Assembly: GCA_013815575.1 (NCBI GenBank)
Contig: JACDFX010000139.1
Coordinates: forward strand, 1-5,916
Direction of reading: 5' to 3'
From: Rubrobacter sp.
GTDB lineage: Bacteria > Actinomycetota > Rubrobacteria > Rubrobacterales > Rubrobacteraceae
Length of the DNA: 5,916 bases
The notes below the pieces were generated by a model. The model was given only the letters and a program-made list of their open reading frames with translations. It was not told the origin of the DNA and searched no databases. Made by a program: the position numbers and the translations under genes. Below are positions 1-5,899 of the stretch, in pieces. How positions within the stretch are numbered: the first letter of the stretch is position 1; every line of letters begins with the position of its first letter.

Positions 1-570
1 CACGATCTCGTCGTCGAACCTGCCCGACTCGACCGCCTCCCTCGCCCGCGTGTGGCTGCGAAGGGCGAACTCGTCCTGGTCCTCGCGGTTTACGTCGAAC
101 TCTTTGGCGACCTGCTCGGCGGTGAAACCCATCCCCATGTAGACCGCCGGGTTCGTCTCGACGAGCCCCGGGTCGGGCGCGAAGTTGGGCATCTCAAGCG
201 TCGAGGACATGTGCTCCGTGCCGCCGGCTACGATGGTGCTCGCATGGCCGACCATGATCCTCTCGGCCGCCATCGCGATGGTCTGAAGCCCCGAGGAGCA
301 GAACCGGTTGACGGTCTGGGCCGGCACCGTGTCCGGCATCCCCGCCCGCACCGAGGAGAGCCGGGCCATGTTGTACCCCTGCGTCCCCTCCGGCATCGCG
401 CAACCCAAGATCACGTCCTCCACGTCGGACGCATCGAGCCCTTCTGCCCTATTTACGGCCTCCCGAATAGCAGAAGCCCCGAGATCCACCGGATGGACCC
501 CTCGCAGGGTACCCCGCGGCGCCCGCCCGACGGCGGTCCTCGCACCGGAAACTATTACCGCTTCGTTCAT
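1..570 (-). CDS. fadA: Acetyl-CoA acyltransferase (3-ketoacyl-CoA thiolase), N-terminal 190 residues, runs off window
   Basis: Catalyses the last step of beta-oxidation, CoA-dependent cleavage of 3-ketoacyl-CoA to acetyl-CoA and a shortened acyl-CoA, in the cytoplasm. Translation from the ATG at 570 gives MNEAVIVSGARTAVGR, a classic thiolase start. The acyl-enzyme nucleophile is Cys91 in NRFCSSGLQ, followed by GGTEHMSS at about 115-122 and YMGMGFTAE near residue 144. The frame stays open to base 1, so the C-terminal half, with the second Cys and the catalytic His, lies outside; family members are about 390 residues. A Shine-Dalgarno GAAGGGA (577-583) sits 6 nt before the ATG. The gene follows fadN by 57 nt on the same strand, as in the Bacillus fadNAE operon. 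The FCSSGLQ motif favours a degradative FadA type over a biosynthetic acetoacetyl-CoA thiolase, but that distinction is inferred. Confidence 0.93.
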   Translation of the reverse strand, partial: MNEAVIVSGARTAVGRAPRGTLRGVHPVDLGASAIREAVNRAEGLDASDVEDVILGCAMPEGTQGYNMARLSSVRAGMPDTVPAQTVNRFCSSGLQTIAMAAERIMVGHASTIVAGGTEHMSSTLEMPNFAPDPGLVETNPAVYMGMGFTAEQVAKEFDVNREDQDEFALRSHTRAREAVESGRFDDEIV

Positions 571-591
571 TGGTTATCCCTTCGGTCGAAC

Positions 592-621
592 GCCGTCAGC
601 TATCAGCCAAAAGCTGACGGC
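592..621 (-). repeat. Perfect 10-bp inverted repeat between fadN and fadA
   Basis: GCCGTCAGCT (592-601) and AGCTGACGGC (612-621) are exact reverse complements around a 10-nt spacer. In the fadN-fadA transcript they would form a stable 10-bp hairpin 7 nt past the fadN stop codon and about 30 nt before the fadA Shine-Dalgarno. No T-run follows on the minus strand, so a simple intrinsic terminator is unlikely. It may be an intercistronic stability or processing element. The GCTGA-rich composition also resembles dispersed intergenic repeats seen in some bacteria. The structure is seen directly; the role is inferred. Confidence 0.6.
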
Positions 622-627
622 TGGTGG

Positions 628-3003
628 CTAATTCCTAACCGGCTTCCCGCTCTTCAGCATTCCCTCGATCCTCTCGTGCGTCTTCTCGTTTTTCAGCAGA
701 TCTAGGAACGCCTCTTTCTCCAGGCCAAGCAGATATTCCTCGCTCACCCACTGGGGGAGCGTGAGGTCGCCACCGGTCAGGATGCTGGCGGTGTGGCCGG
801 CTATGACGCCATCGTACTCGCTGGCGTAGTGGCCCCATTGCAGAGACTTGATGCCCATGACCAGGGCGGAGCGGGCGGAGGCGCCGGAGGCGTAGACGTT
901 GCCGTTACGCTCGGGCGGGGCGTAGCCGTCGGCGAGGTCGAGGACCTCGCGTTTGGCGGCGGAGATGAGGTGGTCGGCGTTCATGACCGTGCGGTCGTCC
1001 TCCTCCAGGAACCCGAGCTCGCGGGCCTCGACGGCGCTCGCGGAGACCTTGGCCATCGCGATGGTCTCGAAGGCTTTTTGCAGGAACGGCAGGGCCGGGC
1101 TGCCGGGGGCGGTGCCCATGGGGCGGGAGACGAGGCGGCGGGCCATCTCCTTGGTGCCGCCGCCGGCCGGTATCAGGCCGACGCCCGCCTCGACGAGGCC
1201 CATGTATACCTCGCCGGCTGCGACGATTCGGTCCGAATGGAGGCAGATCTCCAACCCCCCGCCAAGCGTCTGCCCCCGCGGCGCCGCGACGACGGGCTTC
1301 GGGGCGAAGCGGAAGCCCATGAGCAGCTTCTGCAAAGCCTCGATGCTCTTGCCCACCTCATCCAGCTTCCCGTTCTGGACCGCGCGCGCGACCTCGCCGA
1401 GGTTCGCCCCGACACAGAAGTTGCGGCCCTCGTTTCCGATCACGAGCCCGACCACGTCGTCCCGCTTCAGGGCTTCGAGCGCCCTGTTGCCCATCTCCGT
1501 GACGCCGGCGTCTATGGAGTTACCCTTGGAGTGGAACTCCAGGCAAAGCACCCCGTCGCCGAGGTCGAGCAGGCTCGCCGAGTCGTTGCGATCAAGCTCC
1601 TTCCCCTCATCGCGCAGCCCATCGAGTGAGACGTACATCGGGTCCACGCGAACCGGCTCGTACTGCGAGCTTACGGGGCTGAACTGGACCTCGCGGCCGC
1701 TCTCGGTCTTGTAGAAGCTCTCGTTGCCCGCTTCGAGCATCTCCTCGACCCAGGGGCCGACCTCGATGCCGAGGTCTTTCATCTTCTCGACCGTCTCCCG
1801 GACACCGAGAAGGTCCCAGGTGCGGAAGGGGCCGGTCTGGTGGGCGAAGCCCCACTCCATCGCGTGGTCGGCGTCTTCGAGGGTGTCGCTTATCTCGGGC
1901 AGCCGGCGCGAGGCGTAGGCCATGTACGGGTAGAGGGTGTCCCTGATGTACTTCGCGTGGCGGTCTCCTTCCGCCCTCTCGACGAGGAAACGTAGCCTGG
2001 CGCCGAGGTCGCCCTGCTCGCCCGCCTCGGACGCTATCGGCACGTCCGGGTCTTCGGCGGGACGGTGCTCGAAGGTTTCGAGGTCAAGCACGTCGAAGAC
2101 AGTCTTGCCTTCACGCTTGTCGCGCTTGTAGAAGCCGGCGCCGGTCTTGTTTCCGAGCAGGTCCTTCTCCTGCATCTCTTTCAGCTTCGGGTGGGGCTTC
2201 AAATCCTCGCGCGACTCGTCTTCGGGGACGGCCTCGCAGAGGTTCTCGGAGACACCTACGGCGATATCCAGGCCGACCGTGTCGTTGAGGCGAAAGGTGG
2301 CGGTCTTGGGGTGCCCGATCAGGGGCCCGGTGATCGCGTCCACCTCTTCTATCGAGTAGCCGTTTTCGAAGGCGTAGGTGACGGCCTGCATCCCGGCGAA
2401 GGAGCCGAGCCGGTTCCCGATAAAGTTCGGGGTGTCCTTGGCGATGACGCCGCCCTTGCCGAGCACCCGCTCCCCGAAGTTCCTGACGGCCTCGACGATC
2501 TCCTCGTCCGTGTCCTCCGTCGGGATGATCTCAAGCAACTTCAGGTAGCGCGGCGGGTTGAAGAAGTGCGTCCCGAGGAAGCGCCGCTTGAACGATTCGG
2601 AACGCCCCTCGGAGATCTGGTGCAGCGGTATGCCGCTCGTGTTGGAGGAGATTACGGCGTCGTCTTTGGCAAGCGCCTCGACCCTCTCGGCGAGGTCGCG
2701 CTTGGGCTCCAGCTTCTCCAGGATCGCTTCGAGCACCCAGTCGGCCTCGGCGACGCGCCCCAGGTCGTCGTCGAAGTTGCCTGTTCTGATGCGCTTCGCC
2801 ACGCTCTTTGCCATGAGCGCCGGCGGACGGGCTTTGACCATCCTGTCGTAGCCGCCACCGACGACGGCGTTTTTGTCGTCACCGTCCTGCGGGGCGATGT
2901 CCAGAAGGTCCACCTGAAGTCCCGCGTTGGCGCAATGGGCGGCTATGGCGGCCCCCATCGTGCCGGCGCCGAGCACGGCCACCCTCCTGATGCTGTGCGT
3001 CAC
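628..3003 (-). CDS. fadN: FadN-type 3-hydroxyacyl-CoA dehydrogenase / enoyl-CoA hydratase fusion
   Basis: A 791-residue bifunctional beta-oxidation enzyme that hydrates trans-2-enoyl-CoA and oxidises the L-3-hydroxyacyl-CoA with NAD+, passing 3-ketoacyl-CoA to FadA. The dehydrogenase comes first: Rossmann motif GAGTMG (12-17), SSNTSG (119-124), catalytic pair His146 (GTHFFNP) and Glu158 (LLEIIP), and Asn197 (NFIGNRLG). The crotonase domain is C-terminal (about 470-690): oxyanion-hole region NFCVGANLG (528-536), GGGLE with Glu585, and Glu605 in GLVEAGVG. These two acids keep the 20-residue spacing of crotonase Glu144/Glu164, so both activities look intact. The domain order is the reverse of E. 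coli FadB, and the length matches B. subtilis FadN (about 789). The GTG start at 3003 is preceded, 6 nt away, by AGGGGG, which abuts the padR stop codon, so the two genes are probably cotranscribed and closely coupled. Confidence 0.95.
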   Translation of the reverse strand: MTHSIRRVAVLGAGTMGAAIAAHCANAGLQVDLLDIAPQDGDDKNAVVGGGYDRMVKARPPALMAKSVAKRIRTGNFDDDLGRVAEADWVLEAILEKLEPKRDLAERVEALAKDDAVISSNTSGIPLHQISEGRSESFKRRFLGTHFFNPPRYLKLLEIIPTEDTDEEIVEAVRNFGERVLGKGGVIAKDTPNFIGNRLGSFAGMQAVTYAFENGYSIEEVDAITGPLIGHPKTATFRLNDTVGLDIAVGVSENLCEAVPEDESREDLKPHPKLKEMQEKDLLGNKTGAGFYKRDKREGKTVFDVLDLETFEHRPAEDPDVPIASEAGEQGDLGARLRFLVERAEGDRHAKYIRDTLYPYMAYASRRLPEISDTLEDADHAMEWGFAHQTGPFRTWDLLGVRETVEKMKDLGIEVGPWVEEMLEAGNESFYKTESGREVQFSPVSSQYEPVRVDPMYVSLDGLRDEGKELDRNDSASLLDLGDGVLCLEFHSKGNSIDAGVTEMGNRALEALKRDDVVGLVIGNEGRNFCVGANLGEVARAVQNGKLDEVGKSIEALQKLLMGFRFAPKPVVAAPRGQTLGGGLEICLHSDRIVAAGEVYMGLVEAGVGLIPAGGGTKEMARRLVSRPMGTAPGSPALPFLQKAFETIAMAKVSASAVEARELGFLEEDDRTVMNADHLISAAKREVLDLADGYAPPERNGNVYASGASARSALVMGIKSLQWGHYASEYDGVIAGHTASILTGGDLTLPQWVSEEYLLGLEKEAFLDLLKNEKTHERIEGMLKSGKPVRN

Positions 3004-3015
3004 CCTCTTCCCCCT

Positions 3016-3420
3016 TTAACCGTAGATCTCCTCGTGCAGGGATTCTATAGCCCTCTTCACCCGCAAGAGGTGCTCCTCCATGTTCGCCTTTATCTCGGCG
3101 TACTTCTCCTCGCCGCTCGGCGTGATCGCGTAGAAACGCCGGCTCCTCGTGTCAGGCCGCTCCCACTCGCCGACCACGTACCCCTTCTCCTCAAGACGGC
3201 GCAGCAGCGGGTATACCGTGTTCGGGGAGACGCTCATGACGCCGGCGGAGAGGTCCTTTATCTGGGAGATGAGGCCGTTGCCGTACTGCGGTTTCTCGCG
3301 AACGAGGTGCAGAATGAGCAGCGGAAACACCGTCCTCGACTTGACTTCCCCGAGAAAGACGTCGTGCGGCGTCGCGGAAGGCCCAACCTCCCTGACAGTC
3401 TTCTCCCCGGCCCGCTGCAT
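3016..3420 (-). CDS. PadR-family transcriptional regulator
   Basis: A 134-residue winged-helix DNA-binding protein of the PadR family. Visible parts are a first helix region (about 33-58, LLILHLVREKPQYGNGLISQI), a recognition helix around SVSPNTVYPLLRRLEEKGYV (63-82), a wing (84-105, ending FYAITPSGEE), and a charged C-terminal helix (105-131) of the kind that dimerises small PadR proteins. A 25-30 residue polar extension precedes the domain. I chose the ATG at 3420 over the in-frame GTG at 3435 because GGAGAGGG lies 5 nt before the ATG, whereas the GTG has no good ribosome site. It is the first gene of the padR-fadN-fadA unit and diverges from the acyl-CoA dehydrogenase. Control of both units, possibly released by an acyl-CoA ligand, is inferred from position; PadR proteins are best known as repressors answering phenolic or other small ligands. 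Confidence 0.9.
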   Translation of the reverse strand: MQRAGEKTVREVGPSATPHDVFLGEVKSRTVFPLLILHLVREKPQYGNGLISQIKDLSAGVMSVSPNTVYPLLRRLEEKGYVVGEWERPDTRSRRFYAITPSGEEKYAEIKANMEEHLLRVKRAIESLHEEIYG

Positions 3421-3425
3421 CTCGA

Positions 3426-3433
3426 CCCTCTCC
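3426..3433 (-). promoter_or_regulatory. Ribosome binding site deciding the padR start
   Basis: On the minus strand this reads GGAGAGGG and ends 5 nt before the ATG at 3420. It falls inside the extra codons that a GTG start at 3435 would require, which argues for the shorter 134-residue protein. Confidence 0.6.
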
Positions 3434-3441
3434 ACCCCAAC

Positions 3442-3457
3442 TTGTCAATTTTGATAA
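3442..3457. promoter_or_regulatory. Imperfect 16-bp palindrome, candidate PadR operator
   Basis: TTGTCAATTTTGATAA has half-sites TTGTCAAT and, on the other strand, TTATCAAA, agreeing at 6 of 8 positions. It is strikingly AT-rich in a GC-rich window. It covers the -35 box of the rightward promoter and part of the -10 box of the leftward one, so a bound dimer could block both. It does not match the textbook PadR ATGT-N8-ACAT site, so assignment to this regulator rests on position and symmetry only. Confidence 0.45.
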
Positions 3458-3462
3458 TAGCA
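3454..3462 (-). promoter_or_regulatory. Extended -10 promoter for padR-fadN-fadA
   Basis: On the minus strand this reads TGCTATTAT, an extended -10 (TGn plus TATTAT, 5 of 6 to TATAAT). The expected start is near 3447, leaving about 27 nt of leader before the padR ATG at 3420. No good -35 box is seen 17 nt upstream (the region is GC-rich), which is typical of extended -10 promoters. It overlaps the divergent promoter and the palindrome. Confidence 0.5.
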
Positions 3463-3477
3463 CGGATAATGGGCCGG

Positions 3478-3514
3478 CAGGGGCGGTACGAGGCTCCCTG
3501 CGTATTCGGGGAGC
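3478..3514 (+). other. Two mutually exclusive short hairpins in the leader of the acyl-CoA dehydrogenase mRNA
   Basis: CAGGG (3478-3482) can pair with CCCTG (3496-3500), while GCTCCC (3493-3498) can pair with GGGAGC (3509-3514); both share bases 3496-3498. The second stem ends 4 nt before the Shine-Dalgarno. Stems this short arise often by chance in GC-rich DNA, so function is speculative. Confidence 0.2.
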
Positions 3515-3518
3515 GGAG

Positions 3519-3525
3519 AAGGAGG
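3519..3525 (+). promoter_or_regulatory. Ribosome binding site fixing the GTG start of the acyl-CoA dehydrogenase
   Basis: AAGGAGG, a full-strength Shine-Dalgarno, lies 8 nt before the GTG at 3534. There is no in-frame ATG at the N-terminus to compete, and the family's N-terminal helix region begins soon after this point. Confidence 0.7.
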
Positions 3526-3533
3526 AGCTGGCA

Positions 3534-4733
3534 GTGATCGCCGACGTTACCCGGTCTTTGGGGACCGACTACTACCTTTTGGACGACCTTTTCACCGACG
3601 AGGAGCGGGGGGTCAGGGACAAGGTGCGGGCATTCGCGGACGCCGAGGTCATCCCGATCATCAACGAGTACTGGGAGAAGGCCGAGTTCCCGTTCGAGTT
3701 GGTCCCGAAGGTCGCGGAGTTGAACATCGCTGGCGGTTCCATAGAGGGCTACGGGTGCCCTGGTATGAGCCACGTGGCGGCGGGGCTCGTCGCGATAGAG
3801 ATGTCGCGGGGGGACGGGAGCCTCAACACGTTCTTCGGGGTTCATTCGGGGCTCGCGATGGGGACCATCGACATCTGCGGCTCAGAGGAGCAGAAAGAGC
3901 GCTGGTTGCCGGCGATGGCGCGGATGGAGAAGATCGGGGCCTGGGGCCTAACCGAGCCGGACCACGGCTCGGACTCCGTCATGCTCGAGACGACGGCCAG
4001 GCGCGACGGCGACGGGTGGGTGCTGAACGGCAAGAAGCGTTGGATCGGCAACGCCTCCTTCGCCGACATCGTCATCATCTGGGCGCGAGACGTCGAGGAC
4101 GGCCAGGTGAAGGGCTTCGTCCTGGAGAAAGACGAGAACGGGGATCACCACCCCGGCTACACCACCGAGCTCATCAAGGGCAAGATGGGCAAACGCGCCG
4201 TCTGGCAGCCGGACATCTACCTCGAGGACGTGTACGTTCCGGCCGCCAACAAGCTGGAAGGCGCCAACTCCTTCAAGGACACCAACAAGGTCCTCACGGC
4301 GACGCGGGGCGGGGTCGCGTGGGAGGCCATCGGGCACGCCATCGCCTCCTACGAGGCGGCGCTCCAGTACGCCAAGGAGAGGGTGCAGTTTGGCAAGCCC
4401 ATAGCGAGCTTCCAGCTCATCCAGAACAAGCTCGCGAACATGTTATCTGAGATCACGAACATGCAGCTCATGGTCTACCGGCTCTCCCAGCTTCAGGAGC
4501 AGGGCAAGATGACCGGCCCCATGGCCTCCCTGGCCAAAATGAACAACGCCAAAAAATCAAAGCAGGTCTGCTCCGACGCCCGCGACATCATGGGCGGCAA
4601 CGGCGTACTGCTCGAGTACCACGTCGCCAGGCACCTCTCGGACATGGAGATCGTATACACGTACGAGGGTACGGACACGATACAGTCGCTGATAGTGGGC
4701 CGCGACGTGACGGGGATAAGCGCGTTCGTGTAG
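3534..4733 (+). CDS. Acyl-CoA dehydrogenase, glutaryl-CoA dehydrogenase/ACX4-like branch
   Basis: A 399-residue FAD flavoprotein that should oxidise an acyl-CoA to the trans-2-enoyl-CoA, the substrate of FadN encoded divergently. The three-part ACAD fold is visible: N-terminal helices (about 18-135, with EGYGCPG at 71-77), a beta domain with AWGLTEPDHGSD (136-147) and WIGN (170-173), and a C-terminal helical domain with ERVQFGKPI (282-290), DIMGGNG (351-357) and the catalytic base Glu378 in YTYEGTDTIQ. Length and the TYEGT/GRDVTGI ending fit the glutaryl-CoA dehydrogenase group. However, Asn98 (SLNTFFGVHSG) falls where human GCDH has Arg94, the residue that binds the glutarate carboxylate, so a straight-chain acyl-CoA is the more likely substrate. 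Overall wording is closer to plant short-chain oxidase ACX4, as I recall it. Start is GTG with a strong Shine-Dalgarno. Residue 304 uses a TTA codon, rare in such DNA. Confidence 0.93.
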   Translation: MIADVTRSLGTDYYLLDDLFTDEERGVRDKVRAFADAEVIPIINEYWEKAEFPFELVPKVAELNIAGGSIEGYGCPGMSHVAAGLVAIEMSRGDGSLNTFFGVHSGLAMGTIDICGSEEQKERWLPAMARMEKIGAWGLTEPDHGSDSVMLETTARRDGDGWVLNGKKRWIGNASFADIVIIWARDVEDGQVKGFVLEKDENGDHHPGYTTELIKGKMGKRAVWQPDIYLEDVYVPAANKLEGANSFKDTNKVLTATRGGVAWEAIGHAIASYEAALQYAKERVQFGKPIASFQLIQNKLANMLSEITNMQLMVYRLSQLQEQGKMTGPMASLAKMNNAKKSKQVCSDARDIMGGNGVLLEYHVARHLSDMEIVYTYEGTDTIQSLIVGRDVTGISAFV

Positions 4734-4768
4734 GTTCCACAAGTTTCGGGCATCAGGCAAGAGCATGC

Positions 4769-4808
4769 GGAAGCGGCCCGTCACGAACCGGTGCGGCGGG
4801 CCGCTTCC
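4769..4808 (+). terminator. Strong 12-bp hairpin after the acyl-CoA dehydrogenase, probable terminator
   Basis: GGAAGCGGCCCG (4769-4780) pairs perfectly with CGGGCCGCTTCC (4797-4808) around a 16-nt loop, 35 nt past the stop codon. There is no T-run, so if it terminates it is of the U-less kind often proposed in actinobacteria. It could equally act as a transcript 3'-end stabiliser or separate the two plus-strand genes. The inverted repeat is certain; termination is inferred. Confidence 0.5.
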
Positions 4809-4812
4809 ATGT

Positions 4813-4824
4813 GCGCGAAAGCGC
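4813..4824 (+). other. Small GCGC stem with a GAAA tetraloop
   Basis: GCGC-GAAA-GCGC forms a 4-bp stem closed by a GNRA tetraloop just 4 nt after the large hairpin. It may extend or back up that structure. It is short enough to be chance. Confidence 0.25.
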
Positions 4825-4844
4825 GGGACGGGCATCCGTACTAA

Positions 4845-4856
4845 GCTGGTAGCTGA
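4845..4856 (+). repeat. GCTGGTAGCTGA, near-copy of a motif in the fadN-fadA gap
   Basis: GCTGGTAGCTGA differs at one position from GCTGATAGCTGA, read on the minus strand at 607-596. Both lie in intergenic DNA just upstream of a gene. They may be fragments of a dispersed repeat family; two short copies are weak evidence. Confidence 0.2.
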
Positions 4857-4882
4857 AACCTGAGCGACCGGAGGGAGCGACC

Positions 4883-5899
4883 ATGAAAGCCATGCGACTG
4901 CACGAACTCGGCGGCCCGGAGAACCTAGTCTACGAGGACGTGCCTGACCCGGAGCCCGGTTCCGGCGAGGTCGTCGTCAAGGTCCACGCGGCGGCGTTGA
5001 ACCGGCGGGACGTGTTCGTGACGCGCGGGATGTACCCAGGGGCGAAGGCGGAGGCGCTGCCCGTTACGCTCGGTTCCGACGGCTCCGGGGAGGTCGTGGG
5101 CCGCGGCGAGGGGGCCGGGGGTCCGGGTGAGGGGACGGAGGTCGTCATCAACCCGGCGCTGTTTTGGGGGGACGACCCGGCCGTGCCGGGGAAGGAGTAC
5201 CGTATCCTCGGTTTGCCGGACGAGGGGACGTTCGCGCAACTCGTGAAGGTTCCGGGGGACCACGTGTTCCCAAAGCCTTCCCACCTCTCCCACGAGGAGG
5301 CGGCGGCGATGCCGCTGGCGGGGCTGACGGCCTACCGGGCGCTCGTGACGCGGGGGCAGGTACAAGAGGGTGAGACCGTCGTGATCCCTGGCGTCGGCGG
5401 CGGGGTGGCGACCTTTCTGGTCCAGATCGCCTCCGCGCTCGGGGCGAGGGTCTTCGTGACGAGCGGGGACGACGAGAAGATCGAGGCGGCAAAGGACCTC
5501 GGCGCCGAGGGCGGCGTGAACTACAACTCGGAGGGCTGGTCCAAGGAGCTCAAGGGCATGGCCGGGGGCGTGGACCTGTCGGTGGATTCCGTGGGGGGAT
5601 CTACCTTCGACGCACTGCTCTCGCTGGCGAAGCCGGGTGGGCGCATCGTCTCGTTCGGGGCCACGGCGGGGCCGGTCGAGAAGCTTGTGCTGCCCAAGAT
5701 CTTCTTGAAGCAGGTCACGGTCCTCGGAACCGCGATGGGCACGCCCGAGGAGTTCGGCGCGATGCTGGATCTCTACGGGGAACGCGGCCTGCGCCCGACG
5801 GTCAACGAAACCTTCCCGCTCGAAGAGGCGACGGCGGCGATGGGCCTCATGGAAGAAGGCTCGGGCGCCGGCAAGATCGTCCTCGAAGTGCCCGCGTGA
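4883..5899 (+). CDS. Zinc-independent MDR-family NAD(P)H:quinone oxidoreductase-like protein
   Basis: A 338-residue cytosolic member of the medium-chain dehydrogenase/reductase superfamily, expected to use NAD(P)H to reduce quinones or other activated double bonds. The GroES-like N-terminal domain (about 1-125) contains AALNRRDVFVTRG (37-49), the quinone-reductase version of the motif that in alcohol dehydrogenases carries the zinc Cys. The nucleotide-binding domain has IPGVGGGVATF (168-178), then FVTSGDDEK (191-199), whose Ser/Lys pattern leans towards NADPH, and KPGGRIVSFGATAG (250-263). I find no cysteine in the protein, so neither catalytic nor structural zinc can be held in the usual way. 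The ATG at 4883 has GGAGGG (4870-4875) 7 nt upstream. The gene lies 149 nt after the acyl-CoA dehydrogenase, beyond a strong hairpin, and I see no convincing promoter. A role in fatty-acid metabolism is possible but unsupported; the true substrate cannot be told. Confidence 0.88.
   Translation: MKAMRLHELGGPENLVYEDVPDPEPGSGEVVVKVHAAALNRRDVFVTRGMYPGAKAEALPVTLGSDGSGEVVGRGEGAGGPGEGTEVVINPALFWGDDPAVPGKEYRILGLPDEGTFAQLVKVPGDHVFPKPSHLSHEEAAAMPLAGLTAYRALVTRGQVQEGETVVIPGVGGGVATFLVQIASALGARVFVTSGDDEKIEAAKDLGAEGGVNYNSEGWSKELKGMAGGVDLSVDSVGGSTFDALLSLAKPGGRIVSFGATAGPVEKLVLPKIFLKQVTVLGTAMGTPEEFGAMLDLYGERGLRPTVNETFPLEEATAAMGLMEEGSGAGKIVLEVPA

Larger units (their letters stand above)
3442..3470 (+). promoter_or_regulatory. 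Sigma-70-type promoter for the acyl-CoA dehydrogenase gene
   Basis: A -35 box TTGTCA (3442-3447) and a -10 box GATAAT (3465-3470), each 5 of 6 to consensus, are separated by exactly 17 nt. The predicted transcript start is near 3477, giving a leader of about 57 nt before the GTG at 3534. Confidence 0.6.

Noticed and set aside
52..705. Plus-strand open frame of 217 codons opposite fadA
   Set aside because: It is antisense to a clear thiolase N-terminus and crosses the fadN-fadA gap; its translation is Arg/His/Pro-rich without domain features.
793..1714. Long plus-strand open frames opposite the fadN C-terminal half
   Set aside because: Low-complexity Gly/Ala/Arg/Ser-rich translations with no motif, lying entirely across a conserved crotonase domain.
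3421..3435. GTG at 3435 as the padR start (139 residues)
   Set aside because: It lacks a good ribosome site, lies only about 12 nt from the predicted transcript start, and a strong Shine-Dalgarno fits the ATG at 3420 instead.
2065..3537. A 490-codon plus-strand open frame antisense to fadN and padR
   Set aside because: It is a GC-rich shadow: the opposite strand carries a full-length fadN with all catalytic motifs and a PadR domain, while this frame shows no recognisable domain and spans both genes and the promoter region.
4443..4445. TTA leucine codon in the acyl-CoA dehydrogenase as a developmental control point
   Set aside because: TTA control through bldA is known in Streptomyces; nothing here suggests that organism, and one rare codon is not evidence.
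4813..4882. A promoter directly upstream of the oxidoreductase gene
   Set aside because: Weak TA-rich hexamers near 4839-4847 have no matching -35 box at acceptable spacing.
4883..5899. Zinc-dependent alcohol dehydrogenase
   Set aside because: No cysteine is present, so the catalytic and structural zinc sites are missing; the ALNRRD motif is the quinone-reductase form.
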